Source: Diogma glabrata
Taxonomy: Eukaryota > Arthropoda > Insecta > Diptera > Cylindrotomidae
DNA length: 64,000 nucleotides
Assembly (NCBI GenBank): GCA_963693315.1
Contig: OY856187.1
Location: 42,746,825-42,810,824 of the forward strand
Direction: 5' to 3'
Notes under the pieces: model-generated
The model's input: the letters and a program-made list of their open reading frames with translations, nothing else
Told to the model about the DNA's origin: nothing
Database searches by the model: none
Translations under genes and position numbers: made by a program
Shown: piece by piece, positions 1-12,619 of the stretch
Layout of the letters: every line of letters starts with the position of its first letter
How positions within the stretch are numbered: the stretch's first letter is position 1

Positions 1-3000
1 AGAAAAAGGAATAATAAAAGAAGAAATATTTTGTAATAAGATAAAGGGACAATGTATTATTTGTATAAGGTATAGAAAATTCATTGTTTCGGCTTACTAA
101 ATCTAAAGGTCGAACCATATACAACCAATAGCCGAGTTTCTTTACGTTACAATACAATAAACATAACAATAATTAGTAAAAAGATTATGATTATCGGTTT
201 ATCGGAGGTAGTTATATGAAGAAAAAATTGGCGCAGCTTTCATTTTCAATTTGACTTGTTCATAGTAGAATTTGAATTTTAAATATAATGACACATTTTC
301 ATATTTTATGTATTTACTATTTTTCAGCTATGTATTTTGATAAATATTACATTCTTTCTAACACAGTTTCTATACGGAGTCAGGAAAAATTACAGAAGAA
401 AAACAAATTTGTTGTAATTGACATTGGTTTAATTCTCAAAATAAAGTTTAATGGTATCATAGAAACATCATTCTAATATGAGGACTTGGTTGGTTTGTTT
501 AGTGCAGTTCACAAGCCGTCATAACCAGTTAGAAATATTCCCATATTCTGTCTTTAAATTTCATTTGATGGTTAGTTCCATTTACAAACCGATTTTAGAC
601 AAATTTATTGCTACCACGATGTTTCTGCAAGCTGTAGTTTGGCGACTTTTTACTTGAAACTTTATAACTTATGATTATATGAAAATGAAAAATAAAGCTC
701 AACCCAATGTTAAAAAATGTATTAGTATCAATTATTGCCATGTATAATGTATGATAATAAAATTCAAAAGAATAACAATTCCATTTAGTTTAATAAAAAA
801 AATCACGAATCAATAAAATCTTGAAGCTCCAAATAAACAATAACAATTATATTAACCTTGATCAAATTTATTTCACTCAAACAAAATATAAATAAATTTA
901 TATTACTTATACATATAAGTTTATTTGAAACATTTTTAATGAAAACAAATTTTATTCTCATGCTTTGTACTCGAAGAACAAAAAATTCCAATCTGTTACT
1001 AACTGTAGAAGGTGCTATAATGTTGACTTAAGAAAATTTTCTCTTCCTTTTCTTTGTTTTATTTTGCTTTTGATAAATTATGATAATTGTGTGGGTGGCC
1101 GTTTAAAAGAAATATATATACATATACAAAATATATAAATATATAAATTGAAAGACGATCAAAGCGAACGTTGAACGTTCACATCAGATACGAAGAACAA
1201 AATCTCTTACTCTTTCCATTCAATTTGATTTAATTTGTTTTATTTATTTTCTGTTAATGGTGTCTGATAATCAAAATTATTATTATATATTTTCTTTGAA
1301 TATTATTTTAAAAATAAATAAATCAATTATGATTCTGAGTTTGACGTAATTTTATAAATGTTATTGAAATTCCAGACAACTACAAATCAGTTAATGCTAG
1401 ACATAATATTTATGTTTGATGAAAGGTTATATTCAATTTTTAACTTTGCTATTTTAACAATATGAGTCTAACTAAATACTCCAGTTAGAAAATATTGTTG
1501 ATTGTTGACATTAAAACGCCTTCACTGAATGATCTAATTCTAGAAAAAATATTATATCCATATATTGATTGTTGATGTAACTATGTGGATGTACTACATG
1601 AAAATAAAAATGCAAATACCAATTATTGACATTTTCATTTTATGATATAAGAAAAATAGTCGTTTATTGTGTCATCCAACTTGATGTCATTTAAGATGTT
1701 GATGTCATTTAAGCTACTTTTGTGGTTTATGAACTTCTATTGGTTGTAATGTAACTACTTCCATATGCAATTGCTTAGGTACATTTTTCAAACAGTTTTA
1801 TTGATGTTATTTGACTTGTTTATATTCTTAGAGTATTGATGATGTCGCTTTTCACACTTTTTCTAAAAGACCTTCAAGCTAATATGTTATATAGTATGTT
1901 TATAGGGAAGACTGTGATAAAATAAATAATAATAATAAGAAACAATGAATAGAAATGGAAAAATTGAAAAGGTTTTTTCCAAACTGGTTGGTTTAATTTA
2001 ACTTTTTATAAAATATAATACTTTCGTAAAATTAAATTGTTGAATTTTACTTTATTTGCATCTAAAATTATGAGTAAAGAAATTTTTTAGTAAAGGTTAT
2101 GAAAAGAAACACAAAAAAGAAACGATCATTTTGAATAATTAATTTTAGTGATTTAAACATTGCTATATTTTTTAAATATCTCTTGTTTGCCTTTTTTCGT
2201 GTCGGTTTACCGACTGATAAGTTAAATATTTAAATTTTTTGTTTTCTGATTTTTTGTCTTTTAAACTGTACCATGTGTGAAAATGTTTGTCATTTTTTAT
2301 GAATCATTGAATGTTTTAAAACAAATAAGGGACTAGAGTACGCGGAGTTATTAAACCCGATCAAAAATAAGAAAAAATTCAAAATCAATATAATCCATCT
2401 CTTGAAAATATTATATGTATTTTAGTAAAATGTTCGAAATCTTTATATGAATCATACATTTTCAACTCATGTAATATAAATTAGATGAAAATGCGACTTT
2501 GTTTTTTTTATGTATGTATTTCTGAGAATTATTATTGACAGTTAGAAAAGTAACCCAACCGGCACTCTTTTTATCTCTCAGTCTAGTCTAATTATAGTGT
2601 ATTAAACTCTGATGTTTTGTTATTTAATTATATACTTTTATTTTAAAATTTTTAAGAGTGTGCCGTAAAAATTAATTTGGAGTATTCTAAAATCATTTTT
2701 AGGTTTTCTGTTTTGACTTTGTAGTTTTTCTGTTTCGATTGACTACAAATGCGACTCGAAAGTGTGTAGTATTTAAGTCTTGCTAACATTGTGTATTATT
2801 TACGTATACGTTTCCCTTGGTCGACTAACTGCTTATGGAGCACGATGTAACAAACAGCTTATTATCCTTTTTCGGTGGTCTTTGTGTTCTATGAATTGTC
2901 GTAAATGTAACCATTTGATACAGGCACTGCAGATGGTTCCTCGAATTTGTCGACATTTCTAAACTGCGTATCACTTTGTTTTAAATTACGGTCAGTAATT

Positions 3001-4590
3001 CGTACAAAAATCAGCCTTATCTGTTTTCTGTATTCAATTTCAAGTAAAATTCATTCTAAAAACAAACAAATTTATATTGAAATTAAATTAATTTAAATAA
3101 AATAGTCCAAATTTGAATTAGTTTTTCATCAGATACAGAAACCAATATTCAGAACATTCATTGATGTTAGAGGGTCTGTGTATTGATATCATATTCGTTA
3201 TTGAATGATTGAATGAAGCAATGATGTTGATTATTGGAAAAAAAACTGAAGTCAATCGAGTTAACCTTTTATTCGAATAAATGTCTAGTTAATATATATT
3301 AATAAAGAAAATGTATTTAGTTTTTTTACAACTTTTAAATATAAATTTACCCATGCATATCCAACATAGTCACAGCATTTCCTTGTTTCGTTCAAAATAG
3401 AAAAATATTTTCAAACAGTTTTTTATCAACTTTTAATAATTGAACGTGACACGTGCTTAACAACGATGAATTAAAATATTAATTATATTTGTGTGGATTG
3501 ACTGATAAGTATTCGTTTCCAGCGAATTATACTGGTGCAAACCAGTGAAGCTAAATCTAATATTTATCAACCGATCACTATAAAATGTATGTAAACTTAA
3601 AACAGTTTAAAAACATTTTTCTTAGAACAAAAAAAAAATATTTTTAATTGCATGATACTCGTATTATAATGATGGTAACATTCGATGAAAATTTTTTTGA
3701 CTGACGTTCAATATGTTATAATCAACAAAACAAAAACTATAAATAAATAGCTGAAGTGTTTCTATAAATATATCAACAAATTTAAGTCTGTTGTATAAAG
3801 AATGGCCAGATTGTTTATATTTTGTTTTATGATGTAATCCAAAAAAAATTGTTTGCAGTATAATTTCCGGTTAATCTAATTAAAAAATTTTTCATTAATT
3901 TTTATCAATCAAAAATCTAATTTTTTTTTTGTTAGAAATTTACTCGATATAAAGTGTCGGTTGAGGAAAGTTTTTTATTAAATGAACATTTAATTCGAAA
4001 ACGTTTCCTTTTCTTATGAACGAACATTTTGTTATGTTTTTCATTTATAGGAAAATGGAGAAAAATAACTACAAATTACAAGCATTGAATTTGAGAAGTG
4101 AAAGACATAAAAGCTATTGATTAGAAAAGTTTGAATCTTCAAATCAAATTTCAGTTTATGGAGAATAGCTAGTCATATTCAGAGATTGAAGATGATTTCT
4201 GCTGTTGAAGTAAGCCTTCAGATGTTTTATTCCCGTAAAGAACTGAACTTAGCAGTGTTAATGAAGGTGCATGTATAGGTGTTTCACCCTCTGGTTTATA
4301 AAATCAATTTTTTTCAGTCCCAGCCACTCGAATGCCTCGTGTTGCTATTTAATAGTTACTCATTTGTTAATGTTATTATATTTTTTATTTAGTCTCGTGT
4401 TAAATATTATATGAGGTAGATGTGTCGATTTTAGTTACTTAATTATTGAGCTTCGTTATTTTTTAAATTAATATTTTTTTCTTGTTTTTCATTCAAACAC
4501 AAAAATAAAATGAGTGCGTGTAATATTTGCATGCGGTTGAAAAAAATATTTTTTGCATGCTGTTGCAGGTATTACTTAAAAGATAAAATA
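1..4590. other. AT-rich DNA with no recognised gene
   Basis: I see no convincing coding region, RNA gene or terminal-repeat element here. Open frames are short, AT-driven and lack family motifs. It is probably intergenic or intronic DNA of an insect-type genome. Confidence 0.5.
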
Positions 4591-4600
4591 TGAAATAAAT

Positions 4601-4975
4601 ATGTCATATTGAAATTTAGAGTAGCATTTATTGATAATATAATTTACAACATGTGTAATAAAAAGCATTATTTACATAATGTATTACAAAGTCTATTCAA
4701 TTACATATTATCATAATTAAAATATGAAATTAGAGGTTTTTGATAACTAAAATGAGAAACACAAACTTTACTTTGCAAATTTGCTAAATTTTTTGAAAAA
4801 AAACGTATGAATTGTTATACCAAATCTTCTTGTTATATGGATGTATTCGTATATGGATGTATTCGTCGTTAAATTTAATTTGTAAGACTTTGTATTACAT
4901 TATGTAAATATGCTTTTTCATTACACATGTAAATTATAATATCAATAAATATTGCTCTAAATTTCAATATGACAT
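4601..4975. repeat. MITE-like inverted repeat (about 375 bp)
   Basis: The left arm, from 4601 to about 4700, is repeated in inverted orientation at about 4880-4975. Both arms contain the stretch ATGTCATATTGAAATTTAGA and the words for TTACACATGT and TTTACATAATGT. The arms flank a short unrelated centre with a small tandem duplication (TATGGATGTATTCG twice, about 4837-4867). No coding capacity is seen. This is most likely a non-autonomous DNA element; its superfamily is unknown. Confidence 0.6.
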
Positions 4976-4979
4976 GTTT

Positions 4980-6400
4980 AATCTTTTTAGTAATATACCT
5001 GTCAGAATAGTCAAAGAAGTTTTACTTCAACCACGTGTAAAGATTACGCACTTCATATATTTTTTTATATAATTTATACAAATTTAAATGTTTATTATTT
5101 TTATACTCGTCAGTCATTATTTTTATACTAGAATCATTAGTATGATTCTGTGCTTGTATACAATATACTAATACAAATTGTTACGATTCTCTTCAGAATC
5201 ATTTAATTTATCGCTATTAAGTATTAAATATAAAAATGCTAAGTAGAATTAAAACCATGACACGCTACAACTTGTCTTTTTTAAACATAAAATTAAATAC
5301 GAGATTTAAATAGACCTAGGTAAAACAGCAACAATTTTCCACATTTCATGGAACAAAACGACGAAGAAGAAATACAATTATAAGAAAATTTATTATGTTT
5401 TTGTAGTATTCTTTGTTTAAAAATTAAAATAATTTTGAATGACTCTTTGAGTAAAAACTGTAACTGTGCAAACCTTCAAAAAACTGATGGAAATCATAAC
5501 ATCATGAATCCAATTGAGGAATTAAGCTTCTGCACTTTGCTGAAAGTATCTGCAATCCATCATATGCTGATTGTTTCATTTTTGATTCAACGATCGAATA
5601 GAAGGAAATTGAGGAATTACGTAATCAAATTGATACATAGATTGGGTGATAAATTCGTAATAAAATATGCAATAAAGTAAATTAAATTTATATTAAAAAT
5701 CGCACTGATAATCTAAATATTCGTATCAATCAACTATATCTACATAGCTTATTGAATTATATAAACAAACCCAAGCCATAAAATTATTCATTAAAACAAA
5801 TATTCGATTATTTGTATTTTAATATAATTTATGTAGAAATAGATGGTTACATTCTCTATAAAGAAATAAAATTGAAAACTGTATCAATAATAAATTGGAA
5901 AAATAAAGAACGAAAGGTCATAAGTTCAGTGCATTTATAAAAATAATTTTGACTAGATACTAGAAACTGATCAATTACAATGATTATTCCCCGCATTATA
6001 AAACATTTATTCATTTTTATTTCTTTAAATACTATATATGTATTTGCTTTTGTTTTTCATTGAGTCAAGACCAGAAAAAAAGCTTTTCTGCAAACAACTT
6101 TCGTTTGCCGTAACTACTTACCTTAAAGTTGTTAAAATTGTGTGTTAATTATATTTGAATACCAAATTATCATAAATACACGATAAAGGTATAATCTTAA
6201 TTTGTGAGTTGAATTCCTCATTAATACGACAACAGTTAGTGTAAACAGTAAACCATTCATTGCGCTTTATGATAATTATTATCAACACACAATTTAACTG
6301 TTGAAAATGGATTTGAAATGAATTGTTATTTTCTATAGCAGTTAATCTAGTTCTTGATGAATTAATTAAAAGGAAATTTTGTTAGATTTTATATAGTCTT
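4980..6400. other. AT-rich DNA with no recognised gene
   Basis: There is no supported gene. A weak imperfect inverted repeat lies at about 6120-6310, where arms around TTGTGTGTTAATTAT recur inverted near 6280-6305. The open frame at 5435-5680 has no recognisable motif and AT-biased composition, so I do not call it. Confidence 0.4.
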
Positions 6401-6404
6401 TTTT

Positions 6405-6697
6405 TTATGGCACAAAAAATATGTATCCATATAGGAACGTAAACTGCCAACAAGTGTCCTTCGCCTGTATTTATTTTATCAATTCACTCAATTTTATGGT
6501 TTAGTTTGACTGATCAGCCAGCTTTTCCAATTTATCAACTGTATTAGTTGACTATCGGTTACTTGGAAAACCCGTGTGTTAATGCTTGTTGATATTTTGC
6601 TTAAAAACACTTTGTCCTAGAGATGGCAATCGAACCCGGGTCCACCGAGAACGAAGTTCAGCGTGTTAACCACAAGACCACTCAACACAATAAAGTC
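6405..6697 (-). repeat. tRNA-derived SINE
   Basis: Read on the minus strand, the 5' end carries RNA polymerase III promoter boxes like those of a tRNA: an A box in TGGTCTTGTGGTTAACACGC (about 6670-6690) and a B box GGTTCGATTGCC (about 6625-6636). The two ends of this tRNA-like part do not pair as an acceptor stem, so it is not a tRNA gene. A body of about 220 bp follows, ending in an A-rich tail (AAAAAAAAGAC, about 6402). Possible target-site duplications, AGACTTTAT upstream and AGACTATAT downstream, differ at one base. The family is not named. Confidence 0.6.
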
Positions 6698-6709
6698 TCT
6701 TGCTCAAAC

Positions 6710-8600
6710 TATATATTGAGACTTGATATGTCACATATTATACCTCAAAACTTGAACTTAGATGTACGACAATAAAATTCCAATTAACTAGCATCATGAT
6801 CATGACAAATTGTTATGAACTGAAATCTTTCAGTCAAATTATATTTTAATTTAATTAATTTCTACTCAAAACCATCAAGTAAATAAATGTTAGACAGAAA
6901 AAAGTGAAATACTGATATCAATCGGTTTGAGTTTGTAACAAAATGATTTATCAATAACAACAAATTTTGATACAGGAAAAAGGTGCGTCTCCGTTTAAAT
7001 GTTTCATGTTTTATTAAATATTTCGACAAGATTTTATTTTATGTAATCATTAAGAATAATTTTTTAAGCTAATTTTTTTGTAGAATAGAAATAATAAGGG
7101 GGTATCCGGCGCACTTTGCCCGGCTTTTATCATCAGGCGACGACTTCTTAGTTGTTTGGGAACAATTTTTATATACAAACTAACTTACATTTTCGTTGAT
7201 TACAGCACTTTGCATGAAAAATATATCAAAATCCCTACCATATTGAGGTTGTAATTTTTCTTAGATTTTTAACCCATCTAAAACCAAATTTTGTTGCATT
7301 TTAAAGTAGATCTGAATAAAATTCTCGCCCCTAATGGAAATATCCAAAATTATTAAAAGCATTTAGCTTGATTATCTTTAAATTCCAATTCAGCTCAGCA
7401 TATCCCACTCTGCTCCAATTTCAGCTTCCTTAGTATCATAAGTGAAACGCCTTTACATGTTATAGGAAAACGCTGCTTTCCTTTGAAGAAATTCACTATA
7501 TTACTTTAAACTAACGATTGTTTTTAGAAGGATTTTTTTCGTAAGAATTTAAAATAAATTTATATATTCTATAAAATTAAATTGTTACGTTTTTCTAACC
7601 TTACTTCGGATTGGCCGTACTCTCAAATCGATAAACGTAATTCCCAAATCTCTTCCGAGTGTGATCACTGATTAGTAAGCACAAACACCAGGTTTTATTA
7701 AGTATTGAACTCCTTAATTGTTCCACAACAACAGGAAGCAATACAGCAAACAATATTCAGGAAACACAATACAGCAAACAAAATAATACACAAAATATTT
7801 CTACTCAATAAAAACTTTATTAACAATAAAACTTTAAACTTCTTAAAACTTTATTTATAAAAACTAATATAAAAAATACTTTTATTTACACGATTTTATA
7901 TGCACGGTACAACAATTGTTTACAATTAATTTTATTTGGTTAAGATATCTGCTTAAATACTATTCCGTAACATCTAGAAAAATCGATATTATTTTAACCC
8001 TCTTTTATCGGGAATGTTCCATTAAACAATATAACGAATAATGTGTATCTGTGAGCTAACTGTAAAAAAGGTTATAGAAAATAGAAATCAAATCTACCAA
8101 AAAAATTATTCTGAGCTTTCTAAGAAAGCAATATCAATTATATGCGTTTTATAATCATTGATGATGATAATGATTACGAATTTTATTTCGTAATTTTATA
8201 CAGTTTTGCTTCACTTATGTTGGATTAAATAGATGTTTATGTTATATTTCGTTATGATTTTGTTAAAACCTTCATAGTAGGCCAGCTGTGAAATGGAACG
8301 GCTGTGCATTTTTTAGATCAAGATTTTTTTTCAAAAAATAATAATTAAATTCTTTTATATTTTTTAAATATAGGAAACATTTTTTATTACTAATTAACAC
8401 TGTTTATCTTTTTTAATTTTAGGTAAGGATAATACACAATTTGGATTATTTAATTCATGAACCAAATTTAAGAAAAACAATAACATAGATTATAGATCCA
8501 AAGATTCGGGAGGAAAATATAAAGATAAGCTTTTTAATATATATAAGCTTTTTAATATATTTAGTTTTTTTAATATATTGTCAATCTAGTGTATAATTTT
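6710..8600. other. AT-rich DNA with no recognised gene
   Basis: No gene is supported. A short GC-richer patch lies near 7100-7145 (GGCGCACTTTGCCCGGC). At 8525-8580 a roughly 20 bp AT unit containing AAGCTTTTTAATATAT is tandemly repeated about three times. Confidence 0.4.
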
Positions 8601-8609
8601 TATACATAG

Positions 8610-8888
8610 GCTTTGTGCGAATTCACAAATATTTGACAGAACAAAGTTTTTGGTGAAAGTGAAATTTGTAAAAACAAAATTTTGACATTAGGTGAATATT
8701 TTTTTAATTTTTATGTTTGCTGTTAATAAATATATATAATATATATACTTATATAAATATTACTTTTATAAATATTACTACTTACATCAAATTTTGACGT
8801 TTCGTTATGGTGAACATAAATTCCAAAAGACAAAATTTTGACAGTTAATATTTGTCATCTGTCATTATTTCGTCAGTTCGCACAAAGC
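8610..8888. repeat. MITE-like element with TIR GCTTTGTGCGAA
   Basis: The two ends read GCTTTGTGCGAATTC and, inverted, GCTTTGTGCGAACTG. Inside them GACAAAATTTTG-type words also occur in both orientations. The 279 bp length, lack of an ORF and paired termini indicate a non-autonomous DNA transposon. No target duplication longer than 3 bp is clear. Confidence 0.6.
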
Positions 8889-9369
8889 AATAGTGTGTGT
8901 TAAATTGGAATTGTTTAGTGCAAACGTAATTTAATAATCAATTCAAAATATTCGTGGACGGTAAGGTGCAACAATTGTTTTAAAATGCAATATTTAAAAA
9001 TATACTTTTTACTGTTTATTTTTAAATTTATTTATAATAATAAAACTTCCTTATAGTAACAATTTGATTTTTATTTTTTTTTTTATTTTAAAGAATATCG
9101 ATTTCGACTTACGTCATCCTCAGTTCTTAAATTATTATTACAATTTTTGCTTAAACTATTGCTTATATACTATTTCAACTGCTGTTTTTTATTATTATGT
9201 CATATATTTTGTTAGTTTTAGTGTTGATTTTATCATTGAAAATATTGTTATTGTTTTTATGTTTATATATTTCTATTTCTTCCAGTCTATCTAGATTTTG
9301 TCCTTTTTTTTTTTTATGTAATATGGTTAAATTTGTGTTGATATGTAAATGTAATTGAAAATGAAATTG

Positions 9370-10045
9370 GACATGGAAATTTTTGAATTTGTTATAGTTT
9401 TTGAAATATTTTTGGAATTTTGAAAAAGTTTGTATTTTTGATTTTGTAATAATTTTTGCAATAGTTTTAGAATTTCGGAAAAAGTTTTAATTTTTGATTT
9501 TATAAGAATTTTTTGAATATTTTTAGAATTTTGAAAAATTTTTAATTTTCGATTATAATAATTATAATAATTTTTGGAATTTTGAAAAAATTTTCAATAT
9601 TTGATTTTGTAATAATTTTTGTAATATTTTTAGAATTTTGGAAAAAGTTTGAATTTTTAAGAATTTTTGCAATATTCTTAGAATTTTGAAAAAAATAGAA
9701 TTTTTGAATTTTATATATATATATATATATTTAGAATTTTGAAAAAGTTTCATTTTTTGATTTTGTAAGAATTTTTGGAATATTTTTAGAATTTCGAGAA
9801 ATTTTAAATTTTTGATTTTATTATCATTTTTGGAATTTTGAAAAAAGTTTTAATTTTTGATTTTGTAATAATTTTTGCAATATTTTTAGAATTTTGGAAA
9901 AGTTTGAATTTTTAAGAGTTTTTGGAATATTATCGGAATTTAGAAAAAGTTTAAATATTTGATTTCATTCTAATTTTTGGAATATTTTTGGAATTTTGAA
10001 AAAGTTTGATTTTATTTAATTTAACAATATTTTTGGAATTTTGAT
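9370..10045. repeat. Degenerate AT minisatellite
   Basis: About eight to ten imperfect units of roughly 65-90 bp run in tandem. Each contains a variant of TTTTTAGAATTTTGAAAAAG followed by TTTTTGATTTTGTAATAA. Open frames inside it, such as 9562-9753 on the minus strand, are low-complexity by-products. Confidence 0.7.
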
Positions 10046-10329
10046 TATAATTTTCCGGCAACTATTGATGTTTCGTGTTAGTTTTGTAATACATTTTTAA
10101 ACAGAGATAAAAAATACTTGTACTTTAACAAAGAGTTATGTTTGATATACATCGCTGCCCAAAACTTAAAACCATGTCCTCGTGAAAGTTTTTTGCCGAA
10201 AACTATATCAAAATCCTTTACCCAGACCGAAGTCTTGATATCTCAAAGCTGTGAGATTTCAGCCCCTCCATATTTTTGAATTAAATTCAGAATTTCACAA
10301 TATGGTTTCCCTTACCTGCTCTATAATCA

Positions 10330-11715
10330 AACTCTATTTGTCTTTGGATCGTATCGCTCGCCCAACTCACCTGAGAACACAAATTTATTTCATGACCTAT
10401 CTGAAAAGATAGGTAGGTTGGCTGTGTATCCTAATGCTAAAATTATAGTTGTTGGTGATTTTAATTTGTTAAATTAATCTGTTAGTCTGTTACTATCCTA
10501 GCTCTTTTGGACTCTGTTCAAAAGCCTGTTATACGAATTGTTGGTTATCGAAATGTTGTTGTGGGACCTAGGCCTTAAAAGGTATCTATGTGTTGTTGTG
10601 ACACATTTTGTAATTCCTACTACACAACACTTTTTATTAAAAAAAATGTTTATAACAAAGAATGGCTTACACACAGCTCTAAAACTGATGAATTAGGTAA
10701 AAAAGCTGAGCTTTTTGCTCTTTATCATCATTTCACTCAGATAATAGATCAGCCTACCAGTGTGCCTGACATCCCTGGCCAAAGTAGTAACTCACTCAAT
10801 TTGTTTTTGATAAATAATCCTTCGTTAGTCCAATTTAAAGTAACAGACACTTTGGGTGGATCAGATCATAATTTGATCTTCACACATTTAATAAACAAGC
10901 ACTTAAACAATTTAAAGCTAATCCTCGTCTTGTTTGGGATTATAAAGCTACAAATTGGCGTTTCAAAAGTTTATTTAAAACAAAACTGATGAAAACCTTA
11001 GATTATACCGAATAGAAATAAATTTATGTAGAAAATTAATAGATGCAGAGAAACATCTATTTATTAGGAAAAAATCTAATAAATTTGTTGAGCACCCTAC
11101 TGGTTCACGTAATTTTTATAAAGCCGCCAAGGACGTACAAGGAAATTTTTGTAAGTCTTCTATATACCTTCTCTTATTGATAAAGATATACTTGTTATTG
11201 ACCCTAAAGAAAAGGTTTATATATTGGGTAACTGTTTCTATTTAAATTCTACATTAGTAGAACCCAATTTCCTACCTATACCAATTCCTAGAGTTTCTAG
11301 CCAGTTCCAAAGAAAGGTGCTAAAACGGATCAAAGAAAATACAGACCTGTATACATTTTGTCGGTTGTTTCTAAAGTATTTGAGAAATTGTATATTAATT
11401 TTAATGTTATGAGCTTTTTAGAGTCATCAAAATCACTTAATGAAAGACAATACGGATTCTGTAAAGGATGAGCGACGGGAGATTTACTTTCTTTTGTCAC
11501 TCATATCTGGAACAAGTCGCTTGGAAACCATTGTGAGACTTGCAGCGTTTCCCTTGAAAGGGATATTGCCAAAGATATTGCCTTGATATTGCCAAAGCAT
11601 TTGACAGAGTATGGTATGAAAATCTTATTTGCAAATTTAGCTGCTACGGCTTAGATGAGCAACGTATTTCTTGGTTACTAAGCTTTATATCTGAGCGTAA
11701 TTCGAGTTAATGTTG
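10330..11715 (+). pseudogene. Non-LTR retrotransposon (endonuclease and RT), broken
   Basis: This is a decayed non-LTR element of the Jockey/CR1 group. An endonuclease part ends in VVGDFN at about 10450, where GDFN is a conserved motif of these AP-type endonucleases. After a nested insertion (10466-10650) the frame resumes with NKEW and continues through QPTSVPDIPGQSSN to GGSDHNLI, the conserved SDH box (about 10660-10890). The reverse transcriptase region follows, with motif A read as LDIAKAFDRVWYE at about 11583-11620. Stops and frameshifts separate the pieces, and a small tandem duplication of GATATTGCC breaks motif A. At about 11715 the RT sequence runs directly into the pentanucleotide satellite, so the 3' half is lost. 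The element is not functional. Confidence 0.75.
10466..10650 (+). mobile_element. Nested 3' fragment of a non-LTR element
   Basis: This 185 bp piece encodes LALLDSVQK...IRIVG, matching the element at 15825-16370, and jumps straight to that element's 3' end (GTTGTTGTGACACA ... ACACAACAC ... ATTAAAAAAAA). It interrupts the endonuclease reading frame between GDFN and NKEW. The short TGTTAAAT / TGTTTATAA similarity at its borders may be a target duplication. It is probably an internally deleted, poly(A)-ended insertion. Confidence 0.65.
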
Positions 11716-12615
11716 ATGGAGTAGAGTAGAGTAGAGTAGAGTAGAGTACAGTAGAGTAGAGTAGAGTACAGTAGAGTAGAGTAGAGAAAAGTAACGTAGA
11801 GTAGAGTAGAGTAGTGTACAGTAGAGTAGAGTAGAATAGAGTTGAGTAGAGTAGAGTAGAGAGAAGAGTAGAGTAGAGTAGAGTAGAGTAGAGTAGAGTA
11901 GAGAGAAGATTAGCGTAGAGTAGAGTAGAGTAGAGTAGAGTAAAGTAGAGTTGAGTGGAGTAGAGTAGAGTAAAGTAGAGTTGAGTGGAGTAGAGTAGAG
12001 TAGAGTAGAGTAGAGTAGAGTAGCGTAGAGTAGAGTAGAGTAGAGTATAGTATAGTATAGTATAGCATAGTATAGTATAGTACCTATAGTATAGTGATTC
12101 ATAGTACCTATAGTATACTATACTATACTATACTATACTATACTATACTATACTATACTATACTATACTATACTATACTATACTATACTATACTATACTA
12201 TACTATACTATACTATACTATATTATACTATACTATACTCTACTATACTATACTATACTCTAGCATAGTATAGTATAGTATAGCATAGTATAGTATAGTA
12301 TAGCATAGCTTAGTATAGTTTAGTATAGTGTAGTATAGTATTATATAGTATAGTATGGTATAGTATAGTATAGTATAGTATGGTAAAGTATAGTCTAGTA
12401 TAGTATAGTATAGTATAGTATAGTATAGTATAGTATAGCATAGTATAGTATAGTATAGTGCAGTATAGTATAGTATAGTATAGTATAGTATAGTATAGTA
12501 TAGTATAGTATAGTATAGTATAGTATAGTATAGTATAGTATAGTATAGTATAGTATAGTATAGTATAGTATAGTATTGTATAGTATAGTATAGTGCAGTA
12601 TAGTATAGTATAGTA
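11716..12615. repeat. Pentanucleotide satellite with strand reversals
   Basis: About 900 bp of 5 bp units. 11716-12045 is mostly GTAGA-type, changing to GTATA-type by about 12045. At about 12115 the array flips to CTATA units, the reverse complement, until about 12255. It then returns to GTATA units to 12615. Open frames on the minus strand (11707-12102 and 12395-12622) are Tyr/Ser/Leu repeats caused by the satellite, not genes. The inverted part can fold on itself. Confidence 0.95.
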
Positions 12616-12619
12616 ATAA

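Noticed and set aside
1..4590. Search for an undescribed gene or system in the left end
   Set aside because: Only short AT-biased frames and no structured repeats beyond the 4601 element; nothing to support a claim.
6620..6697. tRNA gene
   Set aside because: A and B boxes are present but acceptor and anticodon stems do not form properly, and a SINE body with A-rich tail follows.
9064..9294. 76-residue hydrophobic ORF
   Set aside because: Phe/Tyr/Ile-rich by AT composition; no start context, homology or neighbouring exon.
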